Of a stretch of DNA of 64,000 bases, positions 48,493 through 57,013 are shown piece after piece. The first letter of the stretch is position 1, and the number at the start of each line of letters is the position of its first letter. The DNA comes from Variovorax sp. OAS795 (GTDB taxonomy: Bacteria > Pseudomonadota > Gammaproteobacteria > Burkholderiales > Burkholderiaceae_C): positions 4,898,001-4,962,000 of the forward strand of contig NZ_JBEPOH010000001.1 of NCBI RefSeq assembly GCF_040546685.1, read 5' to 3'. The notes beneath the pieces are model-generated. The model saw nothing but the letters and a program-made list of their open reading frames with translations. It ran no database searches and was not told the origin of the DNA. The position numbers and the translations under genes were made by a program.

Positions 48493-48584
48493 AGCGCCGG
48501 GTCGGACCGCGCCGCCAGCCACACCGTCCTCCGGCTGACGGTTTTGCCTATCGGCCCGATAGAAACTCCGGGGGAACCCTTGGC

Positions 48585-48611
48585 TTAGCACTCCCTCTAA
48601 TCGAGTGCTAA
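48585..48611 (+). promoter_or_regulatory. Perfect CIRCE operator (HrcA binding site) upstream of rpoH
   Basis: TTAGCACTC-N9-GAGTGCTAA exactly matches the CIRCE consensus. It overlaps a candidate sigma-70 promoter (TTAGCA at 48585, 18 bases, TAATAT at 48609-48614) just before rpoH, so bound HrcA should block rpoH transcription. HrcA is encoded in this window at 7369-8376. Confidence 0.95.
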
Positions 48612-48639
48612 TATGCCCAATACAAAGGAGTTTCCCCTG

Positions 48640-49581
48640 ATGACCACGCTGTCTGGAGCCTCTGCCAACCAGCTCGCCGTCGCCAACCCATGGTCGATGG
48701 TGCCGCCGCTGGGCAACCTGGATGCTTATATCTCGGCCGCCAACCGCCTGCCGATGCTCACGCTCGAAGAAGAGCAGGGCTTCGCACGCCGTCTGCGCGA
48801 CCACAACGACCTCGAAGCGGCCGGTGCGCTGATCCTCTCGCACCTGCGCCTCGTGGTTTCCATCTCGCGCCAGTACCTGGGCTACGGATTGCCGCACGGC
48901 GACCTGATCCAGGAGGGCAATGTCGGCCTCATGAAGGCCGTGAAGCGTTTCGACCCCGACCAGGGCGTGCGGCTCGTGAGCTACGCCATGCACTGGATCA
49001 AGGCCGAGATCCACGAGTACATCCTGAAGAACTGGCGCATGGTCAAGGTCGCGACGACCAAGGCCCAGCGCAAGCTGTTCTTCAACCTGCGCTCGATGAA
49101 GCAGGGCTTCAAGGCCGACTCGGCCGCGGCCGACAACGGCACGCACCGCGAAACGCTGAGCCCCGAAGAGGTGTCGCAGATGGCGACGCGGCTCAATGTC
49201 AAGCCTGAAGAAGTGCTCGAGATGGAAACCCGCCTGTCGGGCGGCGACGTGCTGCTGGATCCGGGCCCGTCGGACGACGGCGACGAAGCCTTCGGCCCGA
49301 TCGCCTACCTGGCCGACGCCTCGCAGGAACCGACCGCGCTGCTCGAATCGCAGCAGCGCGACCGGCTCTCGAGCGACGGGATCGCCACCGCGCTGGAAGC
49401 GCTGGACGACCGCAGCCGCCGCATCGTCGAAGAGCGCTGGCTCAAGGTCAACGACGACGGCTCGGGCGGCATGACGCTGCACGACCTGGCGGCGGTGTAC
49501 GGCGTGAGCGCGGAGCGCATTCGCCAGATCGAAGTCGCGGCCATGAAGAAGATGAAGAAGGCGCTGGCCGACTACGCCTGA
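48640..49581 (+). CDS. rpoH: RNA polymerase sigma factor RpoH (sigma-32)
   Basis: Heat-shock sigma factor, about 313 aa. Region 2 is present (L-I-Q-E-G-N-V-G-L-M-K-A-V-K-R-F-D-P), as is the RpoH box Q-R-K-L-F-F-N-L-R (needed for RNAP/DnaK interaction), and region 4 with V-S-A-E-R-I-R-Q-I-E. ATG 48640 was chosen: AAAGGAG at 48624-48630 gives a 9-base spacing, and it fits a start site downstream of the TAATAT box. ATG 48613 would be upstream of that start site. A perfect CIRCE controls it; a terminator follows at 49601. Confidence 0.96.
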   Translation: MTTLSGASANQLAVANPWSMVPPLGNLDAYISAANRLPMLTLEEEQGFARRLRDHNDLEAAGALILSHLRLVVSISRQYLGYGLPHGDLIQEGNVGLMKAVKRFDPDQGVRLVSYAMHWIKAEIHEYILKNWRMVKVATTKAQRKLFFNLRSMKQGFKADSAAADNGTHRETLSPEEVSQMATRLNVKPEEVLEMETRLSGGDVLLDPGPSDDGDEAFGPIAYLADASQEPTALLESQQRDRLSSDGIATALEALDDRSRRIVEERWLKVNDDGSGGMTLHDLAAVYGVSAERIRQIEVAAMKKMKKALADYA

Positions 49582-49600
49582 GCGCCGCTCTGCCTCCCTG

Positions 49601-49627
49601 AAAAAGCCCGGCCATGCCGGGCTTTTT
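49601..49627. terminator. Bidirectional terminator between rpoH and the AlkC-like gene
   Basis: Perfect 12-bp stem AAAAAGCCCGGC with its complement, loop CAT. T-runs are present on both strands, serving the convergent genes. Confidence 0.9.
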
Positions 49628-50466
49628 CATGCCTGCTTCGACAGCGTCCGCATGGCGCGCCTGACGATGTACCGGGTGGACGGCGAGTCGGATTCCTCTG
49701 CCCAGCGCGCGCAGAGCCGGTCGATCCATTCGGGCTGGGTCTTGCTCGCATCGTTGAGCCAGTTGGCCACCGAGTTCTGCACGTAGCGGCTGGGGTCGGC
49801 GCGCAGGGGCTCGATCAGCGGCAGCGCGCGCCAGGGCTCGGCCTTGAGCGCGTCGATCTGCGCGCACCACACGCCGCGCGGGCGCGTGAGCTCGCTGGCA
49901 AAGCGGCGGATGTTGGGATCGGCGTCGGCCGTCCACGGCTGCAGCAGCGCCAGCGATTCGTCGAGCGCGCCGATGACGGCATCGCGCACCGCCATCCAGG
50001 CGATTTCGCGCACGCCGAAGTGCGGATCGGCCGCAAAGCGCCGCACCGCTTCGAGCTGCGCAGCCAGCGGCAGGCCCGAGAGCGTGACCCACTGGGCGGC
50101 CCAGCAGCGCGCGGCGTCGCTCGCGTGCGTGGCGAGCCGGTGGGCCACGGCGTCGCGCTCGGCATGCTGCGCCGCGAGGTCGTAGAGGGCCCGCGCAATG
50201 TGGCCGTGCCGCTGCATCGGCTTGAAGGCGCCGAGCATGGCGAGGGTGTCGTCCAGCCGTTCGCTCGCGGAATCGAGGCCGATGTGGCCCGCCACGCTGC
50301 GTGCGAGCCGCGGCAGTTCGAGCGCGAGAAATTCGTTCAGGTTGACGGTTTCGAGCAAGCCGTCGTTGAGCGCGCCCAGCACCTCGGGCGGTATGAGCGC
50401 GATGCGGAAGGCGCCCTTTCGGGCCTTCAGGTGTTCAACCGGGGCGAGCGCGGCGGCGGCATCCAT
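49627..50466 (-). CDS. DNA alkylation repair protein, AlkC/AlkD-like HEAT-repeat family
   Basis: 279 aa, all-helical HEAT-like repeats. The segment D-P-S-R-Y-V-Q-N-S-V-A-N-W-L-N-D-A-S-K resembles the AlkC C-terminal signature, and the start has N-E-F-L-A-L-E-L-P-R-L-A. AlkC/AlkD proteins excise alkylated purines. The catalytic residues cannot be confirmed by eye, so DNA glycosylase activity is inferred. It lies at the end of the oxidase cluster, 19 bases after the sco gene. Confidence 0.75.
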   Translation of the reverse strand: MDAAAALAPVEHLKARKGAFRIALIPPEVLGALNDGLLETVNLNEFLALELPRLARSVAGHIGLDSASERLDDTLAMLGAFKPMQRHGHIARALYDLAAQHAERDAVAHRLATHASDAARCWAAQWVTLSGLPLAAQLEAVRRFAADPHFGVREIAWMAVRDAVIGALDESLALLQPWTADADPNIRRFASELTRPRGVWCAQIDALKAEPWRALPLIEPLRADPSRYVQNSVANWLNDASKTQPEWIDRLCARWAEESDSPSTRYIVRRAMRTLSKQA

Positions 50467-50485
50467 CGGATGAAGCAGCGCCTGC

Positions 50486-51109
50486 TCAGGCCTTGAGCAG
50501 CGCCTTCACGTCGGACACCATGGGCGCCACGCCGGCGCCGTAGCGCGCGTACAGCCGCACCCGGCCGCTGGTGTCGTAGACGAAGCTGGCGGCCGAATGG
50601 TCCATCGAGTAGCTCGTGGGCGTCTTGCCCTCGACCTTCTTGAAATAGACCTTGAAGTCCTTGGCGATGGTGGCGAGTTGCTCGGGCGTGGGAATCAGCG
50701 CCACGAAGCCCGGGTCGAACGCGCCCATGTAGGCCTTCAGCACCTCGGGCGTGTCGCGCGCCGGATCGACCGTGACGAACAGCACCTGCAGCTTGTCGCC
50801 GTCGCTGCCGAGCTGCTGCTTGACCTGCGCCATCTCGGTCATGGTGGTCGGGCACACATCGGGGCATTGGGCGTAGCCGAAGAACAGCACCACCACCTTG
50901 CCCTTGAAATCGGCCATCGTGCGTACCTTGCCGTCGGCGTCCTTCAGCGAGAAGTCCCTGGCGTAGTCGGCGCCCGTGATGTCGACCGCATTGAAGCTGG
51001 GCTTGGGTTCGCTGCAGCCCGAAAGCCCCAGCGTGGCGGCAATGCCCGCCCATGCCGCGCCGCCGGCCATCAGTTGAAGGGCATTTCGCTTGTTCATGGA
51101 AGCAGGCAT
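50486..51109 (-). CDS. SCO1/SenC family copper chaperone
   Basis: 207 aa that delivers copper to cytochrome oxidase CuA. A signal/lipoprotein-like N-terminus (L-G-L-S-G-C) precedes a thioredoxin fold with the copper-binding C-P-D-V-C and the distal histidine in M-D-H-S-A-A. Genes for ctaB, ctaA and oxidase subunits lie upstream. ATG 51097 (MNKRN) is an alternative start. Confidence 0.93.
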   Translation of the reverse strand: MPASMNKRNALQLMAGGAAWAGIAATLGLSGCSEPKPSFNAVDITGADYARDFSLKDADGKVRTMADFKGKVVVLFFGYAQCPDVCPTTMTEMAQVKQQLGSDGDKLQVLFVTVDPARDTPEVLKAYMGAFDPGFVALIPTPEQLATIAKDFKVYFKKVEGKTPTSYSMDHSAASFVYDTSGRVRLYARYGAGVAPMVSDVKALLKA

Positions 51110-51118
51110 TCGATCGAT

Positions 51119-52024
51119 TCAGCGGAGGTAGTGGTCGACGAGCAATGCCGCGAACAGCACGCTCAGGTGAATCAGCGAGAACTTGAAGGTCTTGCGCGCG
51201 AGCGTGTCGGAGTAGTTGCGCCAGAGCGCGAAGGCGTATCCCGTGAAGCCGACGCTCACGCCCACCGCCACCGCGAGGTAGAGCCAGCCGCTCATGCCGT
51301 AGATGAAAGGCATCAGGCAAGCGGCAAACAGGATGAAGGTGTACAGCAGCACCTGCAGCCGCGTGAACTCGTTGCCGTGCGTCACGGGCAGCATCGGGAG
51401 GCCCGCCTTGCGGTAGTCCTCCACGCGATAGAGCGCCAGGGCCCAGAAATGCGGCGGGGTCCACAGGAAGATGATGAGGAACAGGATCAGCGCTTCCGGG
51501 CTGACGTCGCCGGTCATCGCGGCCCAGCCCAGCACCGGCGGCATCGCGCCCGAGGCGCCGCCGATCACGATGTTCTGCGGCGTGAGCGGCTTGAGGATGA
51601 CGGTGTAGACCACCGCATAGCCGACGAAGGTCGCAAAGGTCAGCCACATGGTGAGCGGATTGACCTGGAACCACAGCAGCGCGGAGCCGGCCGCGCACAG
51701 CAGCGCGGAGAACACCAGCGCCTGCAGGTCGCTGAGCTGCCCGCGGGCGGTGGGACGCCAGGCGGTGCGCTTCATCTTGGCGTCGATGCCCTTCTCGACC
51801 AGGCAGTTGAACGCCGCGGCCGCGCCCGCCACCAGCCAGATGCCGATGCAGGCCAGCACGGCGCGCTGCACGTCGGCCCACGACGGCAGGCCCGGCACGG
51901 CCAGCACCATGCCGATGAGCGCGCAGAAGACGATCAGCTGCACCACGCGTGGCTTGGTCAGCGCATAGAACTGGCGCAGCACGTTGGCGGTGCTGGTCTG
52001 CTGCACGGAAATCGGCGTGCTCAC
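51119..52024 (-). CDS. ctaB: Protoheme IX farnesyltransferase (heme O synthase)
   Basis: Adds a farnesyl group to heme b, giving heme O. 301 aa with about nine membrane helices. The prenyl-diphosphate motif is in [15 protein letters not shown], with the later [11 protein letters not shown]. The GTG start at 52024 overlaps the ctaA stop (GTGA), so ctaA and ctaB are coupled. Confidence 0.95.
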   Translation of the reverse strand: MSTPISVQQTSTANVLRQFYALTKPRVVQLIVFCALIGMVLAVPGLPSWADVQRAVLACIGIWLVAGAAAAFNCLVEKGIDAKMKRTAWRPTARGQLSDLQALVFSALLCAAGSALLWFQVNPLTMWLTFATFVGYAVVYTVILKPLTPQNIVIGGASGAMPPVLGWAAMTGDVSPEALILFLIIFLWTPPHFWALALYRVEDYRKAGLPMLPVTHGNEFTRLQVLLYTFILFAACLMPFIYGMSGWLYLAVAVGVSVGFTGYAFALWRNYSDTLARKTFKFSLIHLSVLFAALLVDHYLR

Positions 52025-53241
52025 GCGGCGGCCTCCCTCTGGTTGTTGTTGTGCGGGGCGCCGGGCGCCTTGCCGCTGTCGAGTGCGGTTGCCGCGGCGG
52101 CGGCCCCGCGGCGGCTCTCGCAAACCGCCCAGGTCAGCACCACGGCCAGCGCCGCGGCACCGCCGGTGTGCAGCACCGCGGCCGCCAGCGGCCAGCCGAG
52201 CAGCACGTTGCCCAAGCCGGTTGCGAGCTGCAGCAGCGCCAGCCCCGCGAGCCAGCGAGCCTGCGGACGCAGCGGGGGAATGCGGCGCAGCTGCCACGCG
52301 AGCAGGCCCAGCGCCGCGAACACGGCATAGGCCATCAGCCGGTGCACGTAGTGGATGGCGGTGAGGGCGGAGAAGTCGAGCGGTGCGCCACCGCCGGTGA
52401 CGCCCAGGTGGCGCCAGATTTCGAAGCCCTGCGCAAAATTCATCGGCGGCCACCAGCTGCCCTGGCAGGTCGGGAACTGGGTGCAGGCCAGCACGGCATA
52501 GTTGGTGCTGACCCAGCCGCCGAGCCCGATCTGCAGCAGCAGCAATGCGGAGGTCGCGAGCAGCCCGTTGCGCAGCGACGGCGACACGGCCGCGGGCAGC
52601 CGGTCCGCAGCCGCCTGCCGGTAGCGCACCGCCTGGATGCACAGCAGCACCAGCAGCACCATGGCGCCGAGCAGGTGCATCGTGACGATGGCGGGAAAGA
52701 GCGTCCAGGTGACGGTCAGGGCACCGAACGCGCCCTGCAGGCAGACCCAGACCAGCGTGGCCGCGGGCCACCATGCGCTGAGCGTGGCGTGCTCGCCCTC
52801 CGGAGCAGGCTGGCGGCGCCGGCGCCAGCGCACGACCCAGGTGGCGGCCGCCAGCACGAGGATGAGCACGCCGACCCCGGTGGCCAGGTAGCGGTGGACC
52901 ATCTCGACCCAGGCCTTGCCGTGCGTGACCGGCCCGGTCGGCTGGGCCGCCTGCGCCGTGGCGATCTCATGGCGCGCACCCACCGGGCTCGCATTGCCGT
53001 AGCAGCCGGGCCAGTCGGGACAGCCCAGGCCCGAGTCGGTGAGCCGGGTGAAGGCGCCGAACAGCGTGAGGTCGAAGGTGAGGAACAGCGTGAGCACCGT
53101 GAGCGCGTGCAGCCGGCGCGCCGGCCCGGCGCCCGCGTTGCGGCGCCACACCCACACCAGCGGACCGAGCGCGATCAGCACGCCGGCGGCCATCAGCCAG
53201 GCGATGGGCCGGAGGTCGTAGAGCGAACCGGTATCGATCAT
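52021..53241 (-). CDS. ctaA: Heme A synthase (CtaA/COX15)
   Basis: Converts heme O to heme A. 406 aa with about eight membrane helices and conserved histidines, including V-E-M-V-H-R-Y, M-H-L-L-G and I-H-Y-V-H-R-L. The [14 protein letters not shown] segment carries a Cys pair typical of COX15 proteins. Works directly before CtaB in the pathway. Confidence 0.95.
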   Translation of the reverse strand: MIDTGSLYDLRPIAWLMAAGVLIALGPLVWVWRRNAGAGPARRLHALTVLTLFLTFDLTLFGAFTRLTDSGLGCPDWPGCYGNASPVGARHEIATAQAAQPTGPVTHGKAWVEMVHRYLATGVGVLILVLAAATWVVRWRRRRQPAPEGEHATLSAWWPAATLVWVCLQGAFGALTVTWTLFPAIVTMHLLGAMVLLVLLCIQAVRYRQAAADRLPAAVSPSLRNGLLATSALLLLQIGLGGWVSTNYAVLACTQFPTCQGSWWPPMNFAQGFEIWRHLGVTGGGAPLDFSALTAIHYVHRLMAYAVFAALGLLAWQLRRIPPLRPQARWLAGLALLQLATGLGNVLLGWPLAAAVLHTGGAAALAVVLTWAVCESRRGAAAAATALDSGKAPGAPHNNNQREAAA

Positions 53242-53247
53242 GCGATG

Positions 53248-53932
53248 TCAGCGGCCGGGCTCGTCCCAGGAGGCCGATGCGCGCAGCAGGCGGTCGAGGT
53301 CGCGCTTGGCGCGGCTTGCGCCCTTGGCGTCCATTCGGGCGGGGAACCGCATCATCCAGTTGCCCATGGGATCGACCACGTACAGGTGCTCGGCCAGCGC
53401 GTGGCCGGAGACGGGTGCGAGCCATGTGGCAAGTTGCGCGGCCGGCACGCGCAGCACGGTGGCGCCGTGCAGGCCCTGGTCCAGCCGCGCCGGAACGGGG
53501 CGCCGCGTCGCTCACGAGCCAGACGCGGTCCAGCCGGTCTTTCTCGCGGCCCAGGCTTTCGCGCAGCTGGCGCTGCAGGTAGAGCTGCTGTTCGCAGAGC
53601 GCATCGCAGGCCGCGTCGGCCACCGCCACCAGCAGCCATTGGCCCTTGAGCGTGGAAAGATCGACCGGCGACCCGTTGCGGTCGGTGGCGGCGAGCACCG
53701 GCAGCGTGCGTTGCGGGTCGATGAGTTCGCCATAGGCACTGCGCCCTTCGGGGCGGATCACGTAGTAGGTGAAGTACGAGGCGATGACGGGCGCGGCGCA
53801 CATCAGCATCACGGCGATCATCTTCCAGCGCCCGACGGCCGTGCGGCGGCCCTCGGCGCCGTCGAGCGCCTGATTGGGCGACGGCATCGAATGCACCGTC
53901 AGGCCCAGCGGTTCGTCAGAGGCTGCGTGCAT
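53248..53932 (-). pseudogene. Membrane-anchored oxidase-assembly gene with a one-base frameshift
   Basis: The N-terminal part (M-H-A-A-S-D-E-P-L-G-L-T-V-H, one membrane helix, G-Q-W-L-L-V-A-V-A-D-A-A-C-D-A-L-C) resembles SCO/thioredoxin-like accessory proteins. Reading fails at a run of four G (53497-53500 on the plus strand, CCCC in the gene); removing one base restores D-A-A-P-V-P-A-R-L-D-Q-G and the rest (Y-V-V-D-P-M-G-N-W-M-M-R-F) to the stop at 53248. Corrected, it is about 228 aa. The cysteines are in C-D-A-L-C spacing. Start is uncertain (ATG 53932 or 53887). The family is not named with certainty. Confidence 0.8.
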
Positions 53933-54725
53933 CGCGTGCGCGGCGCCTCGAGCGGCGGAAGGGGGCAATGAATTGGAACCAGACATAGAGGATTACCACG
54001 AGGGCCGAGAGCCCGAACCACTGGAATGCATAGCCGTAGTGCTTCTCCAGACCCAGAGCGGGGGCCGGCCAGTCGCGCTGCAACCCCTCGGAAGCAGGGC
54101 CGACCTGCTGCAGCGACACATCGGTGCGCAGCGGCAGCTTGGTTTCGGCGCGGAACGCTTCCAGGTCGAGATTCTGCCGGATGGGCGAAGACCCCGCGGC
54201 GTCCGGTGCCGACGCGGCCGGCGCCGGCTTGCCGAGTTCGAACAAGTGGCCGGGCGGCGGCTCGATCAGGCCCGTGACTTCGACGAGTCCCGGCGGGGTG
54301 TCGACCGCGCCCAGGTGCGTGCGGTCGTTGAAATTGCGCTGCACCCAGCCGCGCTGCACCATCACCGTCTGGTCGCTGCCCTCGAGCGCGAAAGGCGTCA
54401 GGACGTAGAAGCCCGGCACGCCGTGCATCTGCCGGTTGTCCAGGTACACCGTCTGCGGCGTCAGCCAGAGGCCCCGCAGCCGCACCGGGCGGTGCAGTTC
54501 GCCGGCCGGCGCTTCGAGCGACAGGAATTCGGCCTGTGCGAGCGGAGGCTTCTGCTTCTGCGATTCGATCTCGGCCTGCAGCGCTTCCTTTTGCGCCGCA
54601 CGCGAAAGCTGCCAGCGGCCCAGCGACACCGTGGCGGCCACCGTCAGCACGGCGGCCAGCGTGACCAGCAGGAAACGGCCTCGCCCGGACGCCGCCCGGG
54701 TGGGCTTGAGAGGCTCTGGGGTCAC
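53916..54725 (-). CDS. SURF1 family oxidase-assembly protein
   Basis: About 269 aa from a GTG start at 54725. Two membrane helices flank a periplasmic domain: N-terminal L-L-V-T-L-A-A-V-L-T-V-A-A-T, then G-R-W-Q-L-S-R-A, the family signature V-Q-R-G-W-V, and a C-terminal helix before R-R-S-R-R-R-A-R. It aids heme A insertion into CoxA. The 3' end overlaps the spacer gene by about 17 bases. Confidence 0.93.
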   Translation of the reverse strand: MTPEPLKPTRAASGRGRFLLVTLAAVLTVAATVSLGRWQLSRAAQKEALQAEIESQKQKPPLAQAEFLSLEAPAGELHRPVRLRGLWLTPQTVYLDNRQMHGVPGFYVLTPFALEGSDQTVMVQRGWVQRNFNDRTHLGAVDTPPGLVEVTGLIEPPPGHLFELGKPAPAASAPDAAGSSPIRQNLDLEAFRAETKLPLRTDVSLQQVGPASEGLQRDWPAPALGLEKHYGYAFQWFGLSALVVILYVWFQFIAPFRRSRRRARDARSL

Positions 54726-54761
54726 TGGAGCGGATGAGGCGCGCGGCCGATAATCGGAGTC

Positions 54762-54983
54762 ATGAAATATTTCATCGCCCTGGCTTTCGTGGGCATCTTC
54801 GCGAGCCTTGCCTTCGCGCTCTTCTACATGCTGAAAGACGGGCGCGACGGGCGTGCCAAGAGCGGCGGCATGGCGCGCGCGCTCACCTTTCGGATCGGCA
54901 TTTCCGTGTTTTTGTTCCTTTGCATGCTGCTGGCCTGGAAACTCGGCTACATCCAGCCCACCGGGCTCCCGGTCGGCAAGTAG
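54762..54983 (+). CDS. DUF2909 twin-transmembrane protein
   Basis: 73 aa with two membrane helices (Y-F-I-A-L-A-F-V-G-I-F-A-S-L and F-L-F-L-C-M-L-L-A-W-K), joined by a basic loop. The only plus-strand gene within the oxidase cluster; divergent from SURF1 with 36 bases between starts. GATAAT lies seven bases before the ATG. Function unknown, probably an oxidase accessory by location. Confidence 0.8.
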   Translation: MKYFIALAFVGIFASLAFALFYMLKDGRDGRAKSGGMARALTFRIGISVFLFLCMLLAWKLGYIQPTGLPVGK

Positions 54984-55009
54984 GTGGTGCTCGTTCCAGG
55001 AGAACCATG

Positions 55010-55035
55010 AAAAAGGCGCCTTCCGGCGCCTTTTT
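55010..55035. terminator. Bidirectional terminator between DUF2909 and coxC
   Basis: Stem AAAAAGGCGCC with its complement, loop TTCC, T-runs on both sides. Serves the convergent DUF2909 gene and coxC. Confidence 0.88.
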
Positions 55036-55057
55036 GTTTGCATGCCGCGGGGTTCGG

Positions 55058-55939
55058 TCAAAGCCAGTAAACCAGCATGTAGAGGCCGAGCCACACCACG
55101 TCGACGAAGTGCCAGTACCACGCTGCGCCTTCGAATCCGAAATGGCGCTCCGGCGTGAAATGGCCCTTTTGCAGGCGCAGCGTGATGAACAGCAGCATCA
55201 GCATGCCGATGAACACATGCAGGCCGTGGAAGCCGGTCAACATGAAGAAGGTCGAGCCGTAGGCGCCGGAGCTGAGCTTGAGGTTCAGCTCGGTATACAG
55301 GTGGTGGTATTCGTAGCCCTGCACGCCCAGGAAGATGACGCCGAGCAGCACGGTGAGCCACATGAACCGGATGCACTGGGCACGATGGTCGGCGCGCAGC
55401 GCGTGGTGCGCGATGGTGAGCGTGACGCCCGAGCTCAGCAGGAGCGCGGTGTTGATCGTGGGCAGCCAGAACGGGCCGACGGTCTGGAAGGGCTCGACGA
55501 TGTCGGCCGGCGAGCCGGTCGCGCCAGCGGCAATGCTGGGCCAGACGGCCTTGAAGTCGGGCCAGAGCAGCGCGTTTTCCAGGCTGCCGAGCGCCGGCAG
55601 CGAGTGCGTGCGGGTCCACCACAGTGCGGTGAAGAACGCGCCGAAGAACATCACTTCGGAGAAGATGAACCAGCTCATGCTCCAGCGGAACGAGAGGTCG
55701 ATCTTGTGGCCGTACTGGCCGCTTTCGCTTTCGCCGATGGCGGTGCGGAACCACACGAACAGCGTGGCGAGCCACGCGACCATGCCGATCAGCAGGGACC
55801 ATGCGCCCCACTGGTGGCCGTTGATCCACTGGCCCGCGCCCAGAATCACGAAGAACAGGCCGGTGGCGGCCATGACCGGGTAGGCCGATGGCCCCGGCAC
55901 AAAGTAGTAAGGCGTGGTGCCGTGGGTGGTTGAACTCAT
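55058..55939 (-). CDS. coxC: Cytochrome c oxidase subunit III
   Basis: 293 aa with seven membrane helices. Typical segments: E-V-M-F-F-G-A-F-F, T-G-F-H-G-L-H-V, Y-W-H-F-V-D-V-V-W-L. AGGAG before ATG 55939 gives a clear ribosome site. Together with CoxA and CoxB it forms the aa3 oxidase core. Confidence 0.96.
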   Translation of the reverse strand: MSSTTHGTTPYYFVPGPSAYPVMAATGLFFVILGAGQWINGHQWGAWSLLIGMVAWLATLFVWFRTAIGESESGQYGHKIDLSFRWSMSWFIFSEVMFFGAFFTALWWTRTHSLPALGSLENALLWPDFKAVWPSIAAGATGSPADIVEPFQTVGPFWLPTINTALLLSSGVTLTIAHHALRADHRAQCIRFMWLTVLLGVIFLGVQGYEYHHLYTELNLKLSSGAYGSTFFMLTGFHGLHVFIGMLMLLFITLRLQKGHFTPERHFGFEGAAWYWHFVDVVWLGLYMLVYWL

Positions 55940-56003
55940 ATCAGCTCCTGGCTTTCTTTCTTCTCTCGATTCGATGGGTTCTGGATGTCTCGGGCCGGGT
56001 GGC

Positions 56004-56216
56004 TCATGCGTGCGCAACCACGTAGCGCACCAGCAGCACCAGGCCGACGATGAAAACGATGACCGCGGCAAAGGCCACCGCAATGATGTGCAGCGGGTTC
56101 AGCTTGGCCAGGTCGTCCTGGTAGGCGCTTTTCTTGCGCACTCCGAAGAACGACCAGCAGACGGCTTTCACCGTCTCCCACAGCGTGGCCTTGGGGGGCG
56201 GATTGGCACCGGTCAC
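56004..56216 (-). CDS. DUF2970 small membrane protein
   Basis: 70 aa with one membrane helix (A-F-A-A-V-I-V-F-I-V-G-L-V-L-L-V). Begins W-E-T-V-K-A-V-C-W-S-F-F-G-V-R-K, the family pattern. The ATG overlaps the ctaG stop. It lies between ctaG and coxC, so it probably takes part in oxidase assembly; its precise role is not established. Confidence 0.85.
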   Translation of the reverse strand: MTGANPPPKATLWETVKAVCWSFFGVRKKSAYQDDLAKLNPLHIIAVAFAAVIVFIVGLVLLVRYVVAHA

Positions 56217-56839
56217 GAACGGGGCTCATGGGCGGCATTCGGAGCAGCGGCCACCGGGGCCGGGGGCGTCTTGCCGCCGACCTCGAAGAAGGTGTACGAC
56301 AGCGTAATGGTCTTCACGTCCTTGGAGATCTTGGGGTCGATCACGAACGCCACCGGCCACTGCTTCTTCTCGCCCGGATCGAGCGTGTACTGGTTGAAGC
56401 AGAAGCACTCGAGCTTGTTGAAGTACGGCGCGGCCTGCTGAGGCGCATAGCTCGGAATGGCCTGTGCCGCCATGCGGCGGTTCTGCACGTTCTGGAACTC
56501 GTACATCACGGTGTTGAGCTGCCCCGGGTGCACCTGCATGGTCCGCTCGGCGGGCTTGAAGTCCCAGAGGCCGCCGCGCACGTTGGAGTCGAACTCGACC
56601 GTGATGGTGCGCGTGGTGTCGACCTGGGTGTTGTCGGGCAGGCGCACGTTCTTGCCGCCGCTCGCGCCGCCGGGCACCTCGAGTTCGCTGAGCGCGAGGA
56701 TGTTGATGCCGGTCATTTCGCAGATGGCGCGGTACAGGGGCACCAGCGCATAGCCGAACGCGAACATGCCGCAGGCCACCACGGCCAGCTTGCCGACCAT
56801 GCGGACATTGGCGCGCTTGATGCGTTGACCGAGGCTCAT
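56213..56839 (-). CDS. ctaG: Cytochrome c oxidase assembly protein CtaG (COX11)
   Basis: Delivers copper to CuB of CoxA. About 208 aa with one N-terminal helix and a periplasmic copper domain with the C-F-C-F-N-Q motif, M-P-V-like P-G-E-K-K-Q-W-P-V and T-L-S-Y-T-F-F-E. ATG 56839, with GGAG upstream, was selected over 56857. Confidence 0.95.
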   Translation of the reverse strand: MSLGQRIKRANVRMVGKLAVVACGMFAFGYALVPLYRAICEMTGINILALSELEVPGGASGGKNVRLPDNTQVDTTRTITVEFDSNVRGGLWDFKPAERTMQVHPGQLNTVMYEFQNVQNRRMAAQAIPSYAPQQAAPYFNKLECFCFNQYTLDPGEKKQWPVAFVIDPKISKDVKTITLSYTFFEVGGKTPPAPVAAAPNAAHEPRS

Positions 56840-56864
56840 GCGGGCGGCTCCGTTCACTGCTGCT

Positions 56865-56990
56865 TCAGCGTCCGCTGAACCAGATCATGCGGACCAGGAA
56901 TCCGAGGAAGAACAGCACGGCGATGGAGGCCAGCGTGAGCCCCATTCGCCGGTTGTTCCTTCGCTGTTCGGGTGTGGTCATTGTCGTCAT
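56865..56990 (-). CDS. Small cytochrome oxidase assembly protein
   Basis: 41 aa: basic N-terminus (R-R-N-N-R-R-M-G) and one membrane helix (L-A-S-I-A-V-L-F-F-L-G-F-L-V-R). It lies between coxA and ctaG. The same kind of small protein is found in this position in related oxidase clusters as I recall; alternative start at 56981. Confidence 0.75.
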   Translation of the reverse strand: MTTMTTPEQRRNNRRMGLTLASIAVLFFLGFLVRMIWFSGR

Positions 56991-57013
56991 GCGGGCTGGC
57001 ACGCGGAAAGCGG

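Noticed and set aside
48613..48639. ATG 48613 as the rpoH start (adds nine residues)
   Set aside because: It would lie inside the promoter region directly after CIRCE; AAAGGAG points to ATG 48640.
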